Positions 28,187 to 37,485 of a stretch of DNA of 64,000 nucleotides are shown here, in pieces (the first letter of the stretch is position 1; every line of letters begins with the position of its first letter). The stretch is from Psychromonas algicola (GTDB taxonomy: Bacteria; Pseudomonadota; Gammaproteobacteria; Enterobacterales; Psychromonadaceae). The stretch is taken from positions 1 through 64,000 of the forward strand of contig NZ_SNUB01000009.1 of assembly GCF_004378355.1 (NCBI RefSeq), read 5' to 3'. A program made the position numbers and the translations under genes. The notes below the pieces were generated by a model that saw only the letters and a list, made by a program, of their open reading frames with translations, was not told the DNA's origin and searched no databases.

Positions 28187-28575
28187 TTGAATTTCCTCTT
28201 AAGGGGTTAGGCCTCCACACATCCCATACACTCGACCATTAATTTCTTAAACAGAAAAAGGCACCCCGAGTGACGTGTCGATGCGTGTGTGTTGTTTTTT
28301 AATATAACCTTACTATTCAATGCATTACATGCATCAAAATGATTATATTGATTATTTGAGAAGATGACTAAAAAATTAATCATTCAATCTCGGTGCGCTT
28401 TATACCATAGTTACTTACGTAGCTCAATAAATAGCGTGCTAATTGATACAATTTTTACTGTCTTTTATCTACTTTCTCTTGAGACTTGTTACCACTACTT
28501 TTTTACCTAGCACCGAGACTCAAAATTCTTTATAGTTAACGCATAGATAATTTATTCAAAGTATAGAGAAATAAC
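28187..28575. other. Divergent rpsB/map intergenic region
   Basis: These 389 bases hold the structured rpsB leader (28211-28291) and, nearer map, a 9-bp perfect inverted repeat (28388-28396 with 28510-28518) whose arms are 113 bases apart. I could not assign confident sigma-70 promoters for either gene: candidate hexamers are poor. No convincing small ORF is present. Confidence 0.5.
28211..28291 (-). ncRNA. rpsB 5' leader, t44/S2-leader-like structured RNA
   Basis: On the minus strand two nested perfect helices are visible: 28286-28291 with 28216-28221 (outer) and 28267-28272 with 28229-28234 (inner). A GGGGTGCC element next to the inner helix can also pair with the CCCC just before the rpsB ribosome site (about 28202-28206 on the plus strand as GGGG), giving a pseudoknot-like option. 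In E. coli the segment between map and rpsB was catalogued as t44 (tff) RNA and later shown to be the rpsB leader through which S2 represses its own operon. Position and folding fit; a covariance model was not run. Confidence 0.65.
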
Positions 28576-29364
28576 ATGTCAGGAATCATTAAAACTGCTG
28601 AAGAAATAGAAAAAATGCGCATTGCAGGCCAATTAGCTGCAGACGTATTAACTATGATTGAACCGCATATTCAAAAAGGTGTAACAACCAACGAATTAAA
28701 CCAACTTTGTCATGACTATATTGTAAATGATCAACAGGCAATCCCTGCTCCATTAAATTATCATGGTTTTCCTAAATCAATTTGTACTTCATTAAATTAC
28801 GTTGTTTGTCACGGCATTCCTAACGATAAGCCATTAAAAGAAGGCGATGCGATTAATATAGATATCACTGTTATTAAAGACGGCTACCACGGTGATACCT
28901 CTAAGATGTTTATGGTTGGTAAAGCTTCAATTTTAGCAGAACGTTTATCACGTGTTGCTCAAGAATGTTTATATATCGGGATTAACATGGTTAAGCCAGG
29001 CGTTCGTTTAGGCGACATTGGTGCAGCCATCCAAAAACATGCAGAAAACCATAATTACTCTATTGTTCGTGAATATTGTGGACATGGTATTGGTGCAGGT
29101 TTCCACGAGGAACCTCAAGTATTGCATTACGGTAAAAAAGGCACAGGCGAAGTATTAAAAGCTGGCCAATGTTTTACTATCGAGCCTATGCTTAATGCAG
29201 GAAAACGAGACTGTAAAGTATTAAAAGATGAATGGACGGTTGTCACTAAAGATAAGAAATTATCAGCACAATGGGAACATACATTATTAGTAACTGAAAC
29301 AGGTGTTGAAATTTTAACATTGCGTCCAGAAGAAACCATTGAGCGCATTATTAACCCAGCATAA
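28576..29364 (+). CDS. map: Methionine aminopeptidase type I
   Basis: Map removes the initiator methionine from nascent proteins when the second residue is small. The 262-aa protein (E. coli 264) has the pita-bread fold metal ligands in order: Asp in GDAINIDITVIKDGYHGDTSK (two aspartates), His in EYCGHGIGAGFHEEP, Glu in FTIEPML, and Glu in QWEHTLLV. It is divergent from rpsB, as in other gammaproteobacteria, and followed by glnD after 55 bases. Confidence 0.98.
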   Translation: MSGIIKTAEEIEKMRIAGQLAADVLTMIEPHIQKGVTTNELNQLCHDYIVNDQQAIPAPLNYHGFPKSICTSLNYVVCHGIPNDKPLKEGDAINIDITVIKDGYHGDTSKMFMVGKASILAERLSRVAQECLYIGINMVKPGVRLGDIGAAIQKHAENHNYSIVREYCGHGIGAGFHEEPQVLHYGKKGTGEVLKAGQCFTIEPMLNAGKRDCKVLKDEWTVVTKDKKLSAQWEHTLLVTETGVEILTLRPEETIERIINPA

Positions 29365-29371
29365 ACATGTC

Positions 29372-29402
29372 AGCCTACAACTTAATCAAAACGTTGTAGG
29401 CT
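29372..29402 (+). terminator. Hairpin between map and glnD
   Basis: A perfect 10-bp stem (29372-29381 with 29393-29402) with an 11-nt loop follows the map stop by 8 bases. No run of Ts follows, so it may be an mRNA-stability or partial-termination element rather than a full terminator. Confidence 0.45.
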
Positions 29403-29419
29403 TCATTATGAGGCTTTAA

Positions 29420-32035
29420 ATGAACTTTGAACAATACTCCCCGCAAGCTATTCCAAACGAAAACTTAACCATCCCTTTTCTTAAACAACATCTACAAGAA
29501 TTCGGTGACTGGCAAATAGACCAATTTAAAGCCAAAAAACATATCAACAAAATAGTCGAAATGCGTGCTCGTTATGTTGACGAATTATTAATGCGTTTAT
29601 GGGATCTTGTCGGTTTAAATGAAAGTTTTGATCTAAGCCTCCTTGCTGTTGGTGGTTACGGTCGTGGTGAATTACATCCTAAATCTGATATTGATCTATT
29701 AATTCTATCAGATCACGGTTTTAGTAAAGAATCAGAGGAGAAAATAGGTCAATTGATCACCCTGCTCTGGGATTTGAAATTAGACGTGGGTAATAGTGTT
29801 CGCACACTTAAAGATTGTTTAGAACAAGGTAAAGCAGATATTACCGTTGCCACTAGCATGATTGAATCTCGCTTGATTCGCGGTAATGAAAATACCTTTG
29901 AGAAATTACAAGGTATTCTAGCTCAGAAAGATTTTTGGCCATCAGATAAATTTTTTACAGTTAAAAAAGAAGAGCAATTTGATCGTCATAAAAACTGTCG
30001 TGGTGATGGTTATAACCTTGAACCTGATATTAAAAATGGTTGCGGCGGTTTACGTGACATTCAAACTATCGCATGGATTTCTAAACGTCATTTTGACGCG
30101 CACAGTTTATTAGAATTAACTTCATATGGTTATATTACACAAGGTGAATATCATGAGATAAGCGAATGCCAATCTCAGCTTTGGACCATACGTTTTGCCA
30201 TTCATACAGTGACAAATCGACCTGATAACCGTTTATTATTTGATTTCCAAAGTGATGTCGCTAAATTATTAGGTTATACGGGACAGCGTAATGAAGCGAT
30301 AGAACAAATGATGAAAATGTTCTATCAAACCATACGACGCGTTAAAGAGCTTAATGAAATGTTATTACAATATTTCGATGAAGCTATTTTAGGAAATGTA
30401 CCCACTCAATTTCACGTTATCGATGACCACTTCCAAATACGCGGCAACAAAATCGAACTCACTACACCAGGATTATTTCAAGATAATCCAGAGTCAATGC
30501 TACAACTTTTTGTTTATATCGCAGATGATCCTCGTATTAGAGGCATTTACTCACCGACTTTACGTGATTTGCGCGAAGCACGACGTTGTTTAACGCACTG
30601 GTTACAAAATATTCCAGAATGTCGCGCTGTATTTATGCAAATCATTAAACACCCTCGCGGCATGGGATTACCTTTTACCTTGATGCATGAGCATGGTGTT
30701 CTTGCAGCCTACATACCACAATGGAGCCGTATTGTTGGGCAAATGCAATTTGATTTATTCCATGCTTATACGGTTGATGCACATACTCATAAACTCGCTA
30801 AGTTTATTTACAATTATCCAAACAGCAAAGTTGAACACCCTTTAGCACATGAAATTTATAACGATTTAGAAAAACCTGAATTATTATTTTTAGCGACAAT
30901 TTTCCATGATATTGCCAAAGGGCAACAAGGTGATCATTCAACTTTAGGCGCAGTAGATGCATTAGCTTTCTGTGAATTACACGGTTTAACACGCCATGAA
31001 AGTAAAGTCGTTGCCTGGTTAGTTGAACATCATTTAAATATGTCAGTAGTCGCACAGCGTCGCGATATTAGTGATCCAAATGTAATCATTGAGTTTGCAA
31101 AACTGGTTCGTGATGAGAAGCATCTCAATCTATTATATTGCTTAACTGTTGCCGATATCTGCGCGACCAATGAAGATACATGGAATAGCTGGAAAGCCTC
31201 TTTATTACGCGACACCTACTATAAAACCTTGACCATGTTACGACGCGGTTTAGAAAACCCGCCTGATATTCGTGACCGTATTCGAGACCGCCAATTTAAA
31301 GCATTAAATATTTTAGCGGGATTGGGGATCACTGAAGAGCAAGTTAGACCGTTATGGAAACGTTTTAAACTCAATTATTTTTTCCGTTACACGTCTGCAC
31401 AGATTTGTTGGCATACACAGCATTTATTAAAACATGAAGACCACAGCAAGCCATTGGTGTTAATAAGCACTCAAAATGCACGTGGTGGCAGTGAAATATT
31501 TGTTTATCGTAAAGATATGCCTGCGCTATTTTCATCGGTGGTAACTGAAATCGATAATAAAAAGCTAAGCGTGCATGATGCCAAAATCCTATCAAGTCGC
31601 GATGACTATTCATTAAGTACTTTTACAGTATTAGAAGAAGATGGTGAGCATATTGATGACGGTAAAATACAACGCTTGCGCGAAGCGATTGTTGACTCAT
31701 TGCTTGAGCCCGATGTCGTTAATTCAAATATTATTCGTTTAGAAAGGGTTAAAAAGCCTTTCAAATTTGAGCCACAAATTACCTTTTTACCTACGCGCCG
31801 TAAACGTACGCAAATTGAAGTGGTCGCCTTTGACGCACCAGGTATTCTAGCGAATATAGGAACCGTTTTTGTGGATCATGGATTGGTATTAGATACAGCC
31901 AAAATTACCACAATTGGTGAACGTGCCGAGGATTTATTTATCGTATCAACGGAAGATGGTGATTCGTTAACTAAAGAGCAAGAAGCGAGCTTAAAAGCGA
32001 GTTTAATGGAAGAGTTAAGTCCGAGTATATCGTAA
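29420..32035 (+). CDS. glnD: Bifunctional PII uridylyltransferase / uridylyl-removing enzyme
   Basis: GlnD senses glutamine and uridylylates or deuridylylates PII proteins, controlling nitrogen metabolism. The 871-aa protein (E. coli 890) has the nucleotidyltransferase motif GGYGRGELHPKSDIDLLI (78-95, catalytic Asp90 and Asp92), a helical linker, an HD domain with FHDIAKGQQGDHS (about 490-510) for UMP removal, and two C-terminal ACT domains (about 690-770 and 800-870; EVVAFDAPGILANIGTVFVD begins the second) that bind glutamine. A GAGG site precedes the ATG. The map-glnD order is conserved in gammaproteobacteria. Confidence 0.97.
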   Translation: MNFEQYSPQAIPNENLTIPFLKQHLQEFGDWQIDQFKAKKHINKIVEMRARYVDELLMRLWDLVGLNESFDLSLLAVGGYGRGELHPKSDIDLLILSDHGFSKESEEKIGQLITLLWDLKLDVGNSVRTLKDCLEQGKADITVATSMIESRLIRGNENTFEKLQGILAQKDFWPSDKFFTVKKEEQFDRHKNCRGDGYNLEPDIKNGCGGLRDIQTIAWISKRHFDAHSLLELTSYGYITQGEYHEISECQSQLWTIRFAIHTVTNRPDNRLLFDFQSDVAKLLGYTGQRNEAIEQMMKMFYQTIRRVKELNEMLLQYFDEAILGNVPTQFHVIDDHFQIRGNKIELTTPGLFQDNPESMLQLFVYIADDPRIRGIYSPTLRDLREARRCLTHWLQNIPECRAVFMQIIKHPRGMGLPFTLMHEHGVLAAYIPQWSRIVGQMQFDLFHAYTVDAHTHKLAKFIYNYPNSKVEHPLAHEIYNDLEKPELLFLATIFHDIAKGQQGDHSTLGAVDALAFCELHGLTRHESKVVAWLVEHHLNMSVVAQRRDISDPNVIIEFAKLVRDEKHLNLLYCLTVADICATNEDTWNSWKASLLRDTYYKTLTMLRRGLENPPDIRDRIRDRQFKALNILAGLGITEEQVRPLWKRFKLNYFFRYTSAQICWHTQHLLKHEDHSKPLVLISTQNARGGSEIFVYRKDMPALFSSVVTEIDNKKLSVHDAKILSSRDDYSLSTFTVLEEDGEHIDDGKIQRLREAIVDSLLEPDVVNSNIIRLERVKKPFKFEPQITFLPTRRKRTQIEVVAFDAPGILANIGTVFVDHGLVLDTAKITTIGERAEDLFIVSTEDGDSLTKEQEASLKASLMEELSPSIS

Positions 32036-32056
32036 AGTATTTCTTTTAATTTGAAT

Positions 32057-32098
32057 TGATTAAGCTGTTATATGCATTGATACGTAACAGCTTAATCA
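32057..32098. terminator. Convergent hairpin between glnD and the iron transporter genes
   Basis: A perfect 14-bp inverted repeat (32057-32070 with 32085-32098) with a 14-nt loop lies between two convergent genes. There is no strong T run on either strand, so a bidirectional terminator or transcript 3'-end stabiliser are both possible. Confidence 0.55.
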
Positions 32099-32109
32099 TA
32101 CAATATAGG

Positions 32110-33159
32110 TTAAAGAGGAAAAGTAATAAGATCATGATTTAAAATATTTAAATCCACCTTGTCTCCAACATTGAACTGAATACAATCCCTATTATGGTTA
32201 CTGTGCCTAATAACAAAATCTTGCCCTTTAAAATGAACAGTAATTTGTTGTAACGCTCCTTGAAACTCAACCAGCTTGATCATTGCTTCGCCATTATTAT
32301 TCGATGCTAACGCTAAATGTTCTGGTCGTAATAATAAACGTAGCTTTTGACCAGGAGGTTCCTTGATTATCTCGTCGCTAGATAATAAGCCGACACAAGT
32401 TTGATAAGTGTATTGGTCGATAACTTCAGCTTCAATATAATTCGTTTGTCCCATAAAGTCGGCAACATAAGGTGTAATGGGACGTTGATATAAATTCTGA
32501 GGTGTATCAATTTGTATAATTTTACCCGCTCGCATTAGTGCAATGCGATCAGCAAAAGCAAAGCCTTCTTCTTTCGAATGCGTAACAAATAATGCGCTCA
32601 TTTCGCGTTGTTTAAACAACTCTCGAATTTCATGAATGAGTTGAAATCTTACATGTTGATCTAAATTTGAAAAAGGTTCGTCTAAAAGCATTAAATCAGG
32701 TTGATATGCCATCGCTCTAGCAATCGCAATACGTTGTTGTTGACCACCAGAAAGTTGATGAGGAAAGCGTTCTCCTAAATCAGCCAGCTTAACTAAATCA
32801 AGCGCTTCTTGAACACGTATTTGTTTCTCTTTGATTGAAAACTGACTTAAAGAAAATGCAACATTATCAAAAACATTAAGATGTGGAAATAATGCATAAT
32901 CTTGAAAAATAAGCCCAATCTTTCTTAATTCTGGTGATATAAAAACATCACTATCATTAAGTACTTTTTGTTGGATCGCTATTTTACCTGTTAATTCAGT
33001 TTGCAAACCGGCAACCGCTCTTAATAACGTTGTTTTACCACAACCACTTTCACCCAATAAACAAACTATTTCATTCTCATTTAAGACAAGATCAAGAGAC
33101 TCTAAAACCGTATTTTTTTGATAAGCACAACTTAAGTTTTCAATAGTTAAAGCACTCAT
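32110..33159 (-). CDS. fbpC: Ferric iron ABC transporter, ATP-binding subunit
   Basis: This 349-aa ATPase powers import by the neighbouring permease and binding protein. It has Walker A GESGCGKTTL (36-45), Q-loop region LIFQDYALFPHL, the signature LSGGQQQRIAIARAMA, Walker B LMLLDEPFSNLD, the switch His in FVTHSKEEG, and a C-terminal TOBE-like regulatory region (about 240-345). This architecture is that of FbpC/AfuC (iron) and PotA-type transporters; the substrate call rests on the binding protein. The ATG overlaps the permease stop as TAATG, so the three genes form one operon. Confidence 0.88.
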   Translation of the reverse strand: MSALTIENLSCAYQKNTVLESLDLVLNENEIVCLLGESGCGKTTLLRAVAGLQTELTGKIAIQQKVLNDSDVFISPELRKIGLIFQDYALFPHLNVFDNVAFSLSQFSIKEKQIRVQEALDLVKLADLGERFPHQLSGGQQQRIAIARAMAYQPDLMLLDEPFSNLDQHVRFQLIHEIRELFKQREMSALFVTHSKEEGFAFADRIALMRAGKIIQIDTPQNLYQRPITPYVADFMGQTNYIEAEVIDQYTYQTCVGLLSSDEIIKEPPGQKLRLLLRPEHLALASNNNGEAMIKLVEFQGALQQITVHFKGQDFVIRHSNHNRDCIQFNVGDKVDLNILNHDLITFPL

Positions 33160-34793
33160 TAAACCTTTTTCTCCAATAAACGGTTAACCACAATAAAAGG
33201 AATTAAACCTAATGCAATAATCATTAACGCAGGCAATGCAGCATACTCTATCGTCTCATCGGAAACGAATTGATAGACATAAGTCGCTAATGTTTCGAAA
33301 TTAAATGGTCGTAATAATAAAGCGGCGGGTAATTCTTTCATTGCTTCAATGAAGACCAAAATAAACGCGGTTAACAACCCTTTCTTTATTAGAGGAAGAT
33401 TAACATACCAAATAGTTCTAGCTGCATTTTTACCTAATGTTCTAGAAGCTAAATCTAATGATGGTGAAACTTGAACTAAACTGCTATTAACACTGCCTAC
33501 CGCAATAGCACTAAAACGCACAAGATAACCTAAAACTAAAATAAACAAAGAGCCAGATAATACCAACCCTAATGAAGAAAAACCTTGTGCCACAAATAAA
33601 TCATTCAGCCATAAATCAATATTAGTTAATGGAATTAAAACCCCTATCGCGACGACAGTACCAGGTACAGCATAACCTAATGAAGATAGTCGAATGGTTG
33701 ATTTAGCAGCAAAACTAGGACTTAAACGTTGATAAAAGTTAACAATCAAAGCAACCAACAACGCTAAGAATGCAACTAAAAAAGCTAACCATAAGCTATT
33801 AAGCGTGTAACTCATTAAGTCATCATTTAACGATTCTTTAAAATAATGGCCAGCATAATAAAGCAAGGTAAGAAGAGGGATAAACAACGCCAAACTTAAT
33901 AAACCCCAAGTAAAACTAAGTGCAGCCCATTTTTTCCACCCCGTTAAAAGAAAACGCAGCTCTGTTTGTACACTACCATTACGTTGATATACCTGTTGCT
34001 TTCTTCGGCTATAACTCTCTAGCGAGATTAATATCACTAAAGCTAATAACATTAATGAAGATACTTTTGCCGCAGTACTCAAACTGCCAAGCTCCAACCA
34101 AGTATCATAAACAGCAGTGGTTAAGGTGCTAACAGCAAAATAATTTACCGTCGCAAAATCTCCTAAGGTTTCCATTGCAATCAATGAAATCCCTACCGCC
34201 ATTGCTGAACGCGAAAGTGGTATAGAAACACGCCAAAAAGCTTTAAATGGAGATAAACCGAGGGTTCTTGCAGCTTGAAAAAGCACGCCAGATTGAGTCA
34301 AAAAAGCACTACGTAATAATAAATAAAGATACGGATATAACGCTAACGCTAAAATGACAGAAGCACCTATTAAGGTGCGTATATCTGGAAAATAATAATC
34401 GTTAACGGATTGCCAATTAAAAACGGCCCGTAAAGCCCTTTGTACTGGTCCAGCAAAATCTAACAAATCGGTATAAACAATGGCAATAATATAAGGAGGA
34501 ATAGCAAGTGGTAGCATAAGCACCCATTGCAAGATTTTACGACTAGGGAATTCACAGCATGCAACTAGCCAAGCACAAGGCATTGCAATCAATAAACTTA
34601 TAAGGGTCACACATAGAATAAGAAGTAAAGTATTACTAATATAAGAGAATAAAACGGTATCGATAAGATGTTGAAAGTTACCACTTTCATCATTGATGGA
34701 AGCACTTAAAAATATGGCAATAACAGGGGATAACAAAATACAAGTTACCGCCCAAGGCAGTAACTTGTATAAATTGAAAAACTTAGAGATCAA
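33159..34793 (-). CDS. fbpB: Ferric iron ABC transporter, fused double permease
   Basis: This 544-aa inner-membrane permease has about 12 hydrophobic helices arranged as two related halves, each with a binding-protein-dependent transport EAA-type loop (ARTLGLSPFKAFWRVSIPLSR in the first half and ASRTLGKNAARTIWYVNLPLIKKG in the second), as in FbpB/SfuB iron transporters. It starts with TTG at 34793, overlapping the fbpA stop by 11 bases, and no ATG is available before the first helix; the ribosome site is weak, so coupling to fbpA is likely. It pairs with the ATPase downstream. Confidence 0.88.
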   Translation of the reverse strand: MISKFFNLYKLLPWAVTCILLSPVIAIFLSASINDESGNFQHLIDTVLFSYISNTLLLILCVTLISLLIAMPCAWLVACCEFPSRKILQWVLMLPLAIPPYIIAIVYTDLLDFAGPVQRALRAVFNWQSVNDYYFPDIRTLIGASVILALALYPYLYLLLRSAFLTQSGVLFQAARTLGLSPFKAFWRVSIPLSRSAMAVGISLIAMETLGDFATVNYFAVSTLTTAVYDTWLELGSLSTAAKVSSLMLLALVILISLESYSRRKQQVYQRNGSVQTELRFLLTGWKKWAALSFTWGLLSLALFIPLLTLLYYAGHYFKESLNDDLMSYTLNSLWLAFLVAFLALLVALIVNFYQRLSPSFAAKSTIRLSSLGYAVPGTVVAIGVLIPLTNIDLWLNDLFVAQGFSSLGLVLSGSLFILVLGYLVRFSAIAVGSVNSSLVQVSPSLDLASRTLGKNAARTIWYVNLPLIKKGLLTAFILVFIEAMKELPAALLLRPFNFETLATYVYQFVSDETIEYAALPALMIIALGLIPFIVVNRLLEKKV

Positions 34794-35802
34794 ATTTCAC
34801 TTCATCCATTAACTTAATAGCAGCTTTATGTTGAGCAGCTACATCAGATAATTTAATGTCGTCTGCTTTAAATTTGCCCCATGATGCAACTAATTTAGAT
34901 GCTTGTACATTTTCTTTTACAGGATATTCGTAATTAATTTCAGCATACATCTTCTGAGCAACATCATCAGATAAGAATTCCATCAATTTGATAGCATTTT
35001 CTTTGTTAGGCGAGTACTTAGTTAAAGCAACACCACTTACATTAACATGAGTACCTGTTGTCGCTTGATTAGGGAAGTTAATATGAACCGCCTCTGCCCA
35101 AGATACTTGTTTAGGATCATTTAACATTTTACCTAGGTAGTAGCTATTAGTTAATGCGTAATCACATAAACCTTCTTTTACTGCTTTAACTTGAGCACGG
35201 TCATTACCTTGTGGTTTACGTGCTAGATTTGCTTTTAAACCTTCTAACCAAGTTTTTGCTTTTGCTTCGCCTTCATGAGCAATAATAGAAGCTAGTAACG
35301 AAACATTGTAAGGATGTTTACCAGAACGCATACATACTTTTCCTTTAAAAGCAGGAGAAGCAAGATCTTGATAAGTCACATTAGGCGCAGGTCCAACACG
35401 CTCTACAGAAGAGTAGATGCTACGAGCACGAGTTGTTAATGCAAACCATTGTTTTTCAGCACCTTGGTATTGAGCAGGAATATTCTTACTCAATACATCA
35501 CTGTTAACCGGTTGCGCTAAACCATCTTCAGTAAACATAGTTAAACGGCTAAAATCTGACGTTAACATTAAATCTGCAGTTGATAATTTACCTTCACGCT
35601 TGATACGCTCGATTAATCCTTTTTTAGCGAATAAGATATTTACTTTTATGCCTGTTTCAGCAGTAAATTCTTTCATCATAGGTTCAATCAGAAAAGGTTG
35701 ACGGTAAGAATATACGTTAACTTCTTGAGCAGAATAGACCATTGAACTTGCTAATGCAGACGCGCCAGCTAAAAGTACGGTTAGATTTTTTTTGATAGAC
35801 AT
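34783..35802 (-). CDS. fbpA: Ferric iron ABC transporter, periplasmic substrate-binding protein
   Basis: This periplasmic protein binds Fe3+ and delivers it to the permease. From ATG 35802 it is 339 aa with a Sec signal peptide (about 25 residues, ending near MVYSA|QEVNVYS). The mature part opens VNVYSYRQPFLIEPMMKEFTAETGIKVN as in the FbpA/FutA family; tyrosine-rich segments (TNSYYLGKM near the middle of the second lobe) fit iron-coordinating tyrosines. An ATG four codons upstream exists, but GGAAAA gives a better ribosome site for 35802. A promoter with a Fur-box-like sequence in its spacer lies 39-67 bases upstream, supporting iron as the substrate. Confidence 0.9.
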   Translation of the reverse strand: MSIKKNLTVLLAGASALASSMVYSAQEVNVYSYRQPFLIEPMMKEFTAETGIKVNILFAKKGLIERIKREGKLSTADLMLTSDFSRLTMFTEDGLAQPVNSDVLSKNIPAQYQGAEKQWFALTTRARSIYSSVERVGPAPNVTYQDLASPAFKGKVCMRSGKHPYNVSLLASIIAHEGEAKAKTWLEGLKANLARKPQGNDRAQVKAVKEGLCDYALTNSYYLGKMLNDPKQVSWAEAVHINFPNQATTGTHVNVSGVALTKYSPNKENAIKLMEFLSDDVAQKMYAEINYEYPVKENVQASKLVASWGKFKADDIKLSDVAAQHKAAIKLMDEVKFDL

Positions 35803-35840
35803 ATTTTTTTCCATAAATAAGAGTAATTATCAGCACGGAA

Positions 35841-35869
35841 ATTGTAGTGATAATAGTTATTACTTACAA
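35841..35869 (-). promoter_or_regulatory. Iron-transporter promoter with overlapping Fur-box-like operator
   Basis: On the minus strand TTGTAA (35864-35869) and TACAAT (35841-35846) form a -35/-10 pair with an exact 17-base spacer. Within the spacer, TGATAATAGTTATTA (35848-35862, read on the plus strand) matches the Fur 7-1-7 palindrome TGATAAT-N-ATTATCA at 12 of 14 positions. A further half-site ATTATCA lies at 35826-35832. Fur with iron would block polymerase here. Confidence 0.65.
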
Positions 35870-35956
35870 GCTATAATTTATAATTAATACATCATTGTTA
35901 TAACGTAAATTCATAAAATAACTTTTGGAAAATAGATAAAAAGGAAATGGAATTAA

Positions 35957-35979
35957 GCGTGAGCCAATCAAACTCACGC
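35957..35979 (-). terminator. Hairpin after flrC
   Basis: A perfect 7-bp GC-rich stem (35957-35963 with 35973-35979) and a 9-nt loop lie about 60 bases after the flrC stop, followed by TTAATT rather than a clean T run on the minus strand. Probable 3' end of the flrBC transcript. Confidence 0.5.
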
Positions 35980-36038
35980 CGTAATATTAAATGTAGAGTA
36001 AGGTTTAAGTAAAGCTTATGCAATGCGAATAAATAAAA

Positions 36039-37484
36039 CTAAGCAGGCAAAGCAATACCTTGATCTTTCATTCGCGCTATTTTGTAGCGTAAAGTACGAG
36101 GGCTAATACCTAATAACTCAGCGACATCTTTTCGCTTGCCACGACAAGTTTGTAGTGCCTCTAATATTATTTTTTGCTCTTGTTGTTTTAAGCCTTGCCC
36201 TAATGCTTCCGTTGTTGCGTCCGTTGCTTGAGCGTGCGTAACCCCATCAGTATCAGAATTTACATTGTTAACTTTTTCAAAAGTTTGTATTGTCTCAGGA
36301 ACAACAGTTTCTTCACTAAGAACCTCTTCATCAGGAGCACTTAAAATATGCTCAAACTGTTGGTCTTCTAAAATTAATGCATCACAATCAATAACATCGC
36401 TATTAGATAAGATCAAAGCACGCTGCATTACATTATCAAGTTCACGTACATTGCCTGGCCATGCATACTGAGATAATCGTTGTTTTGCAGTCTCTGACAA
36501 ACAAGGGATAGCAAGAGATTGCTCCGTTGCATGACGAGTCAACAAATGCTCAGCTAAAGGAATAATATCTCCTTGACGTTGTTGTAATGGTAACCACTGT
36601 AATGGAAATACATTTAATCGGTAATATAAATCTTCACGGAAAGTCCCTGCATCAACTGCTTTTTTCAAATCACGGTTACTGGTTGCTAATACTCGAATAT
36701 TTAACTTAATGGTTTTACGAGAGCCTAAGCGTTCAACTTCTCTTTCTTGTAAAACACGCAATAATTTAACTTGTAACTCTAATGGCATCTCTGTGATTTC
36801 ATCGAGCAAAATAGTGCCGTTTTGAGCTTGTTCGAACTTACCTGGACAAGCTTGCACAGCACCAGTAAATGCACCTTTTTCATAACCGAATAAAGTCGAT
36901 TCCAACATGGTATCGGGAATAGCACCACAGTTAATCGCCACAAAAGCTTCATCTTTACGTGGTGATTTATCATGTAGATAGCGTGATAACACTTCTTTAC
37001 CAGAACCACTTGGGCCAGAAATCATTACTGAAGCATCTGAAGCTGCAACTTTATCTGCCATTTTGAATAAAGCAGCAGTGCTTGCATCACCAAAAACAGG
37101 AGTACAAGAAGCGACTTTATGCACTGGCGCATAACGACTAACTTGGTTTAATAAGACCTCTGGAGAAAAAGGTTTAGCTAAATAATCAATAGCGCCATCT
37201 TGAATCGCTTTTACAGCATCATCAATAGTGGCATAAGCTGTCATTAATAAAACAGGCGTTTCAGGGTGTTTATCTTTAATATTCTGCAATAACGTTAGGC
37301 CAGTCATGCCCCCCATTTGAATATCACTGATCACTAAATCAAATGTTGATTTGTTAAGCGCGATTAACGCAGCTTCACCACTGTCTACTTCTTGACAGTC
37401 ATAGCCCGCTAATAACAATGTATCAATCAAGGCTTCACGTAAACCTGCATCATCTTCAACAACTAATAATTTACCTTGTGACAT
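36039..37484 (-). CDS. flrC: Sigma-54-dependent flagellar response regulator FlrC
   Basis: FlrC (FleR in Pseudomonas) is the phosphorylated activator of class III flagellar genes such as hook, basal-body and cap genes. The 481-aa protein has an N-terminal receiver (4-120; phosphorylation Asp54, acidic pocket Asp11/Asp12, Lys104), an AAA+ sigma-54 interaction domain (about 130-365) with Walker A GPSGSGKE, the sigma-54 contact loop GAFTGA in [10 protein letters not shown], and Walker B GTILLDEI, and a C-terminal Fis-type helix-turn-helix (RKDVAELLGISPRTLRYKI). It starts one base after flrB, forming the two-gene flrBC operon. Confidence 0.94.
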   Translation of the reverse strand: MSQGKLLVVEDDAGLREALIDTLLLAGYDCQEVDSGEAALIALNKSTFDLVISDIQMGGMTGLTLLQNIKDKHPETPVLLMTAYATIDDAVKAIQDGAIDYLAKPFSPEVLLNQVSRYAPVHKVASCTPVFGDASTAALFKMADKVAASDASVMISGPSGSGKEVLSRYLHDKSPRKDEAFVAINCGAIPDTMLESTLFGYEKGAFTGAVQACPGKFEQAQNGTILLDEITEMPLELQVKLLRVLQEREVERLGSRKTIKLNIRVLATSNRDLKKAVDAGTFREDLYYRLNVFPLQWLPLQQRQGDIIPLAEHLLTRHATEQSLAIPCLSETAKQRLSQYAWPGNVRELDNVMQRALILSNSDVIDCDALILEDQQFEHILSAPDEEVLSEETVVPETIQTFEKVNNVNSDTDGVTHAQATDATTEALGQGLKQQEQKIILEALQTCRGKRKDVAELLGISPRTLRYKIARMKDQGIALPA

Positions 37485-37485
37485 A

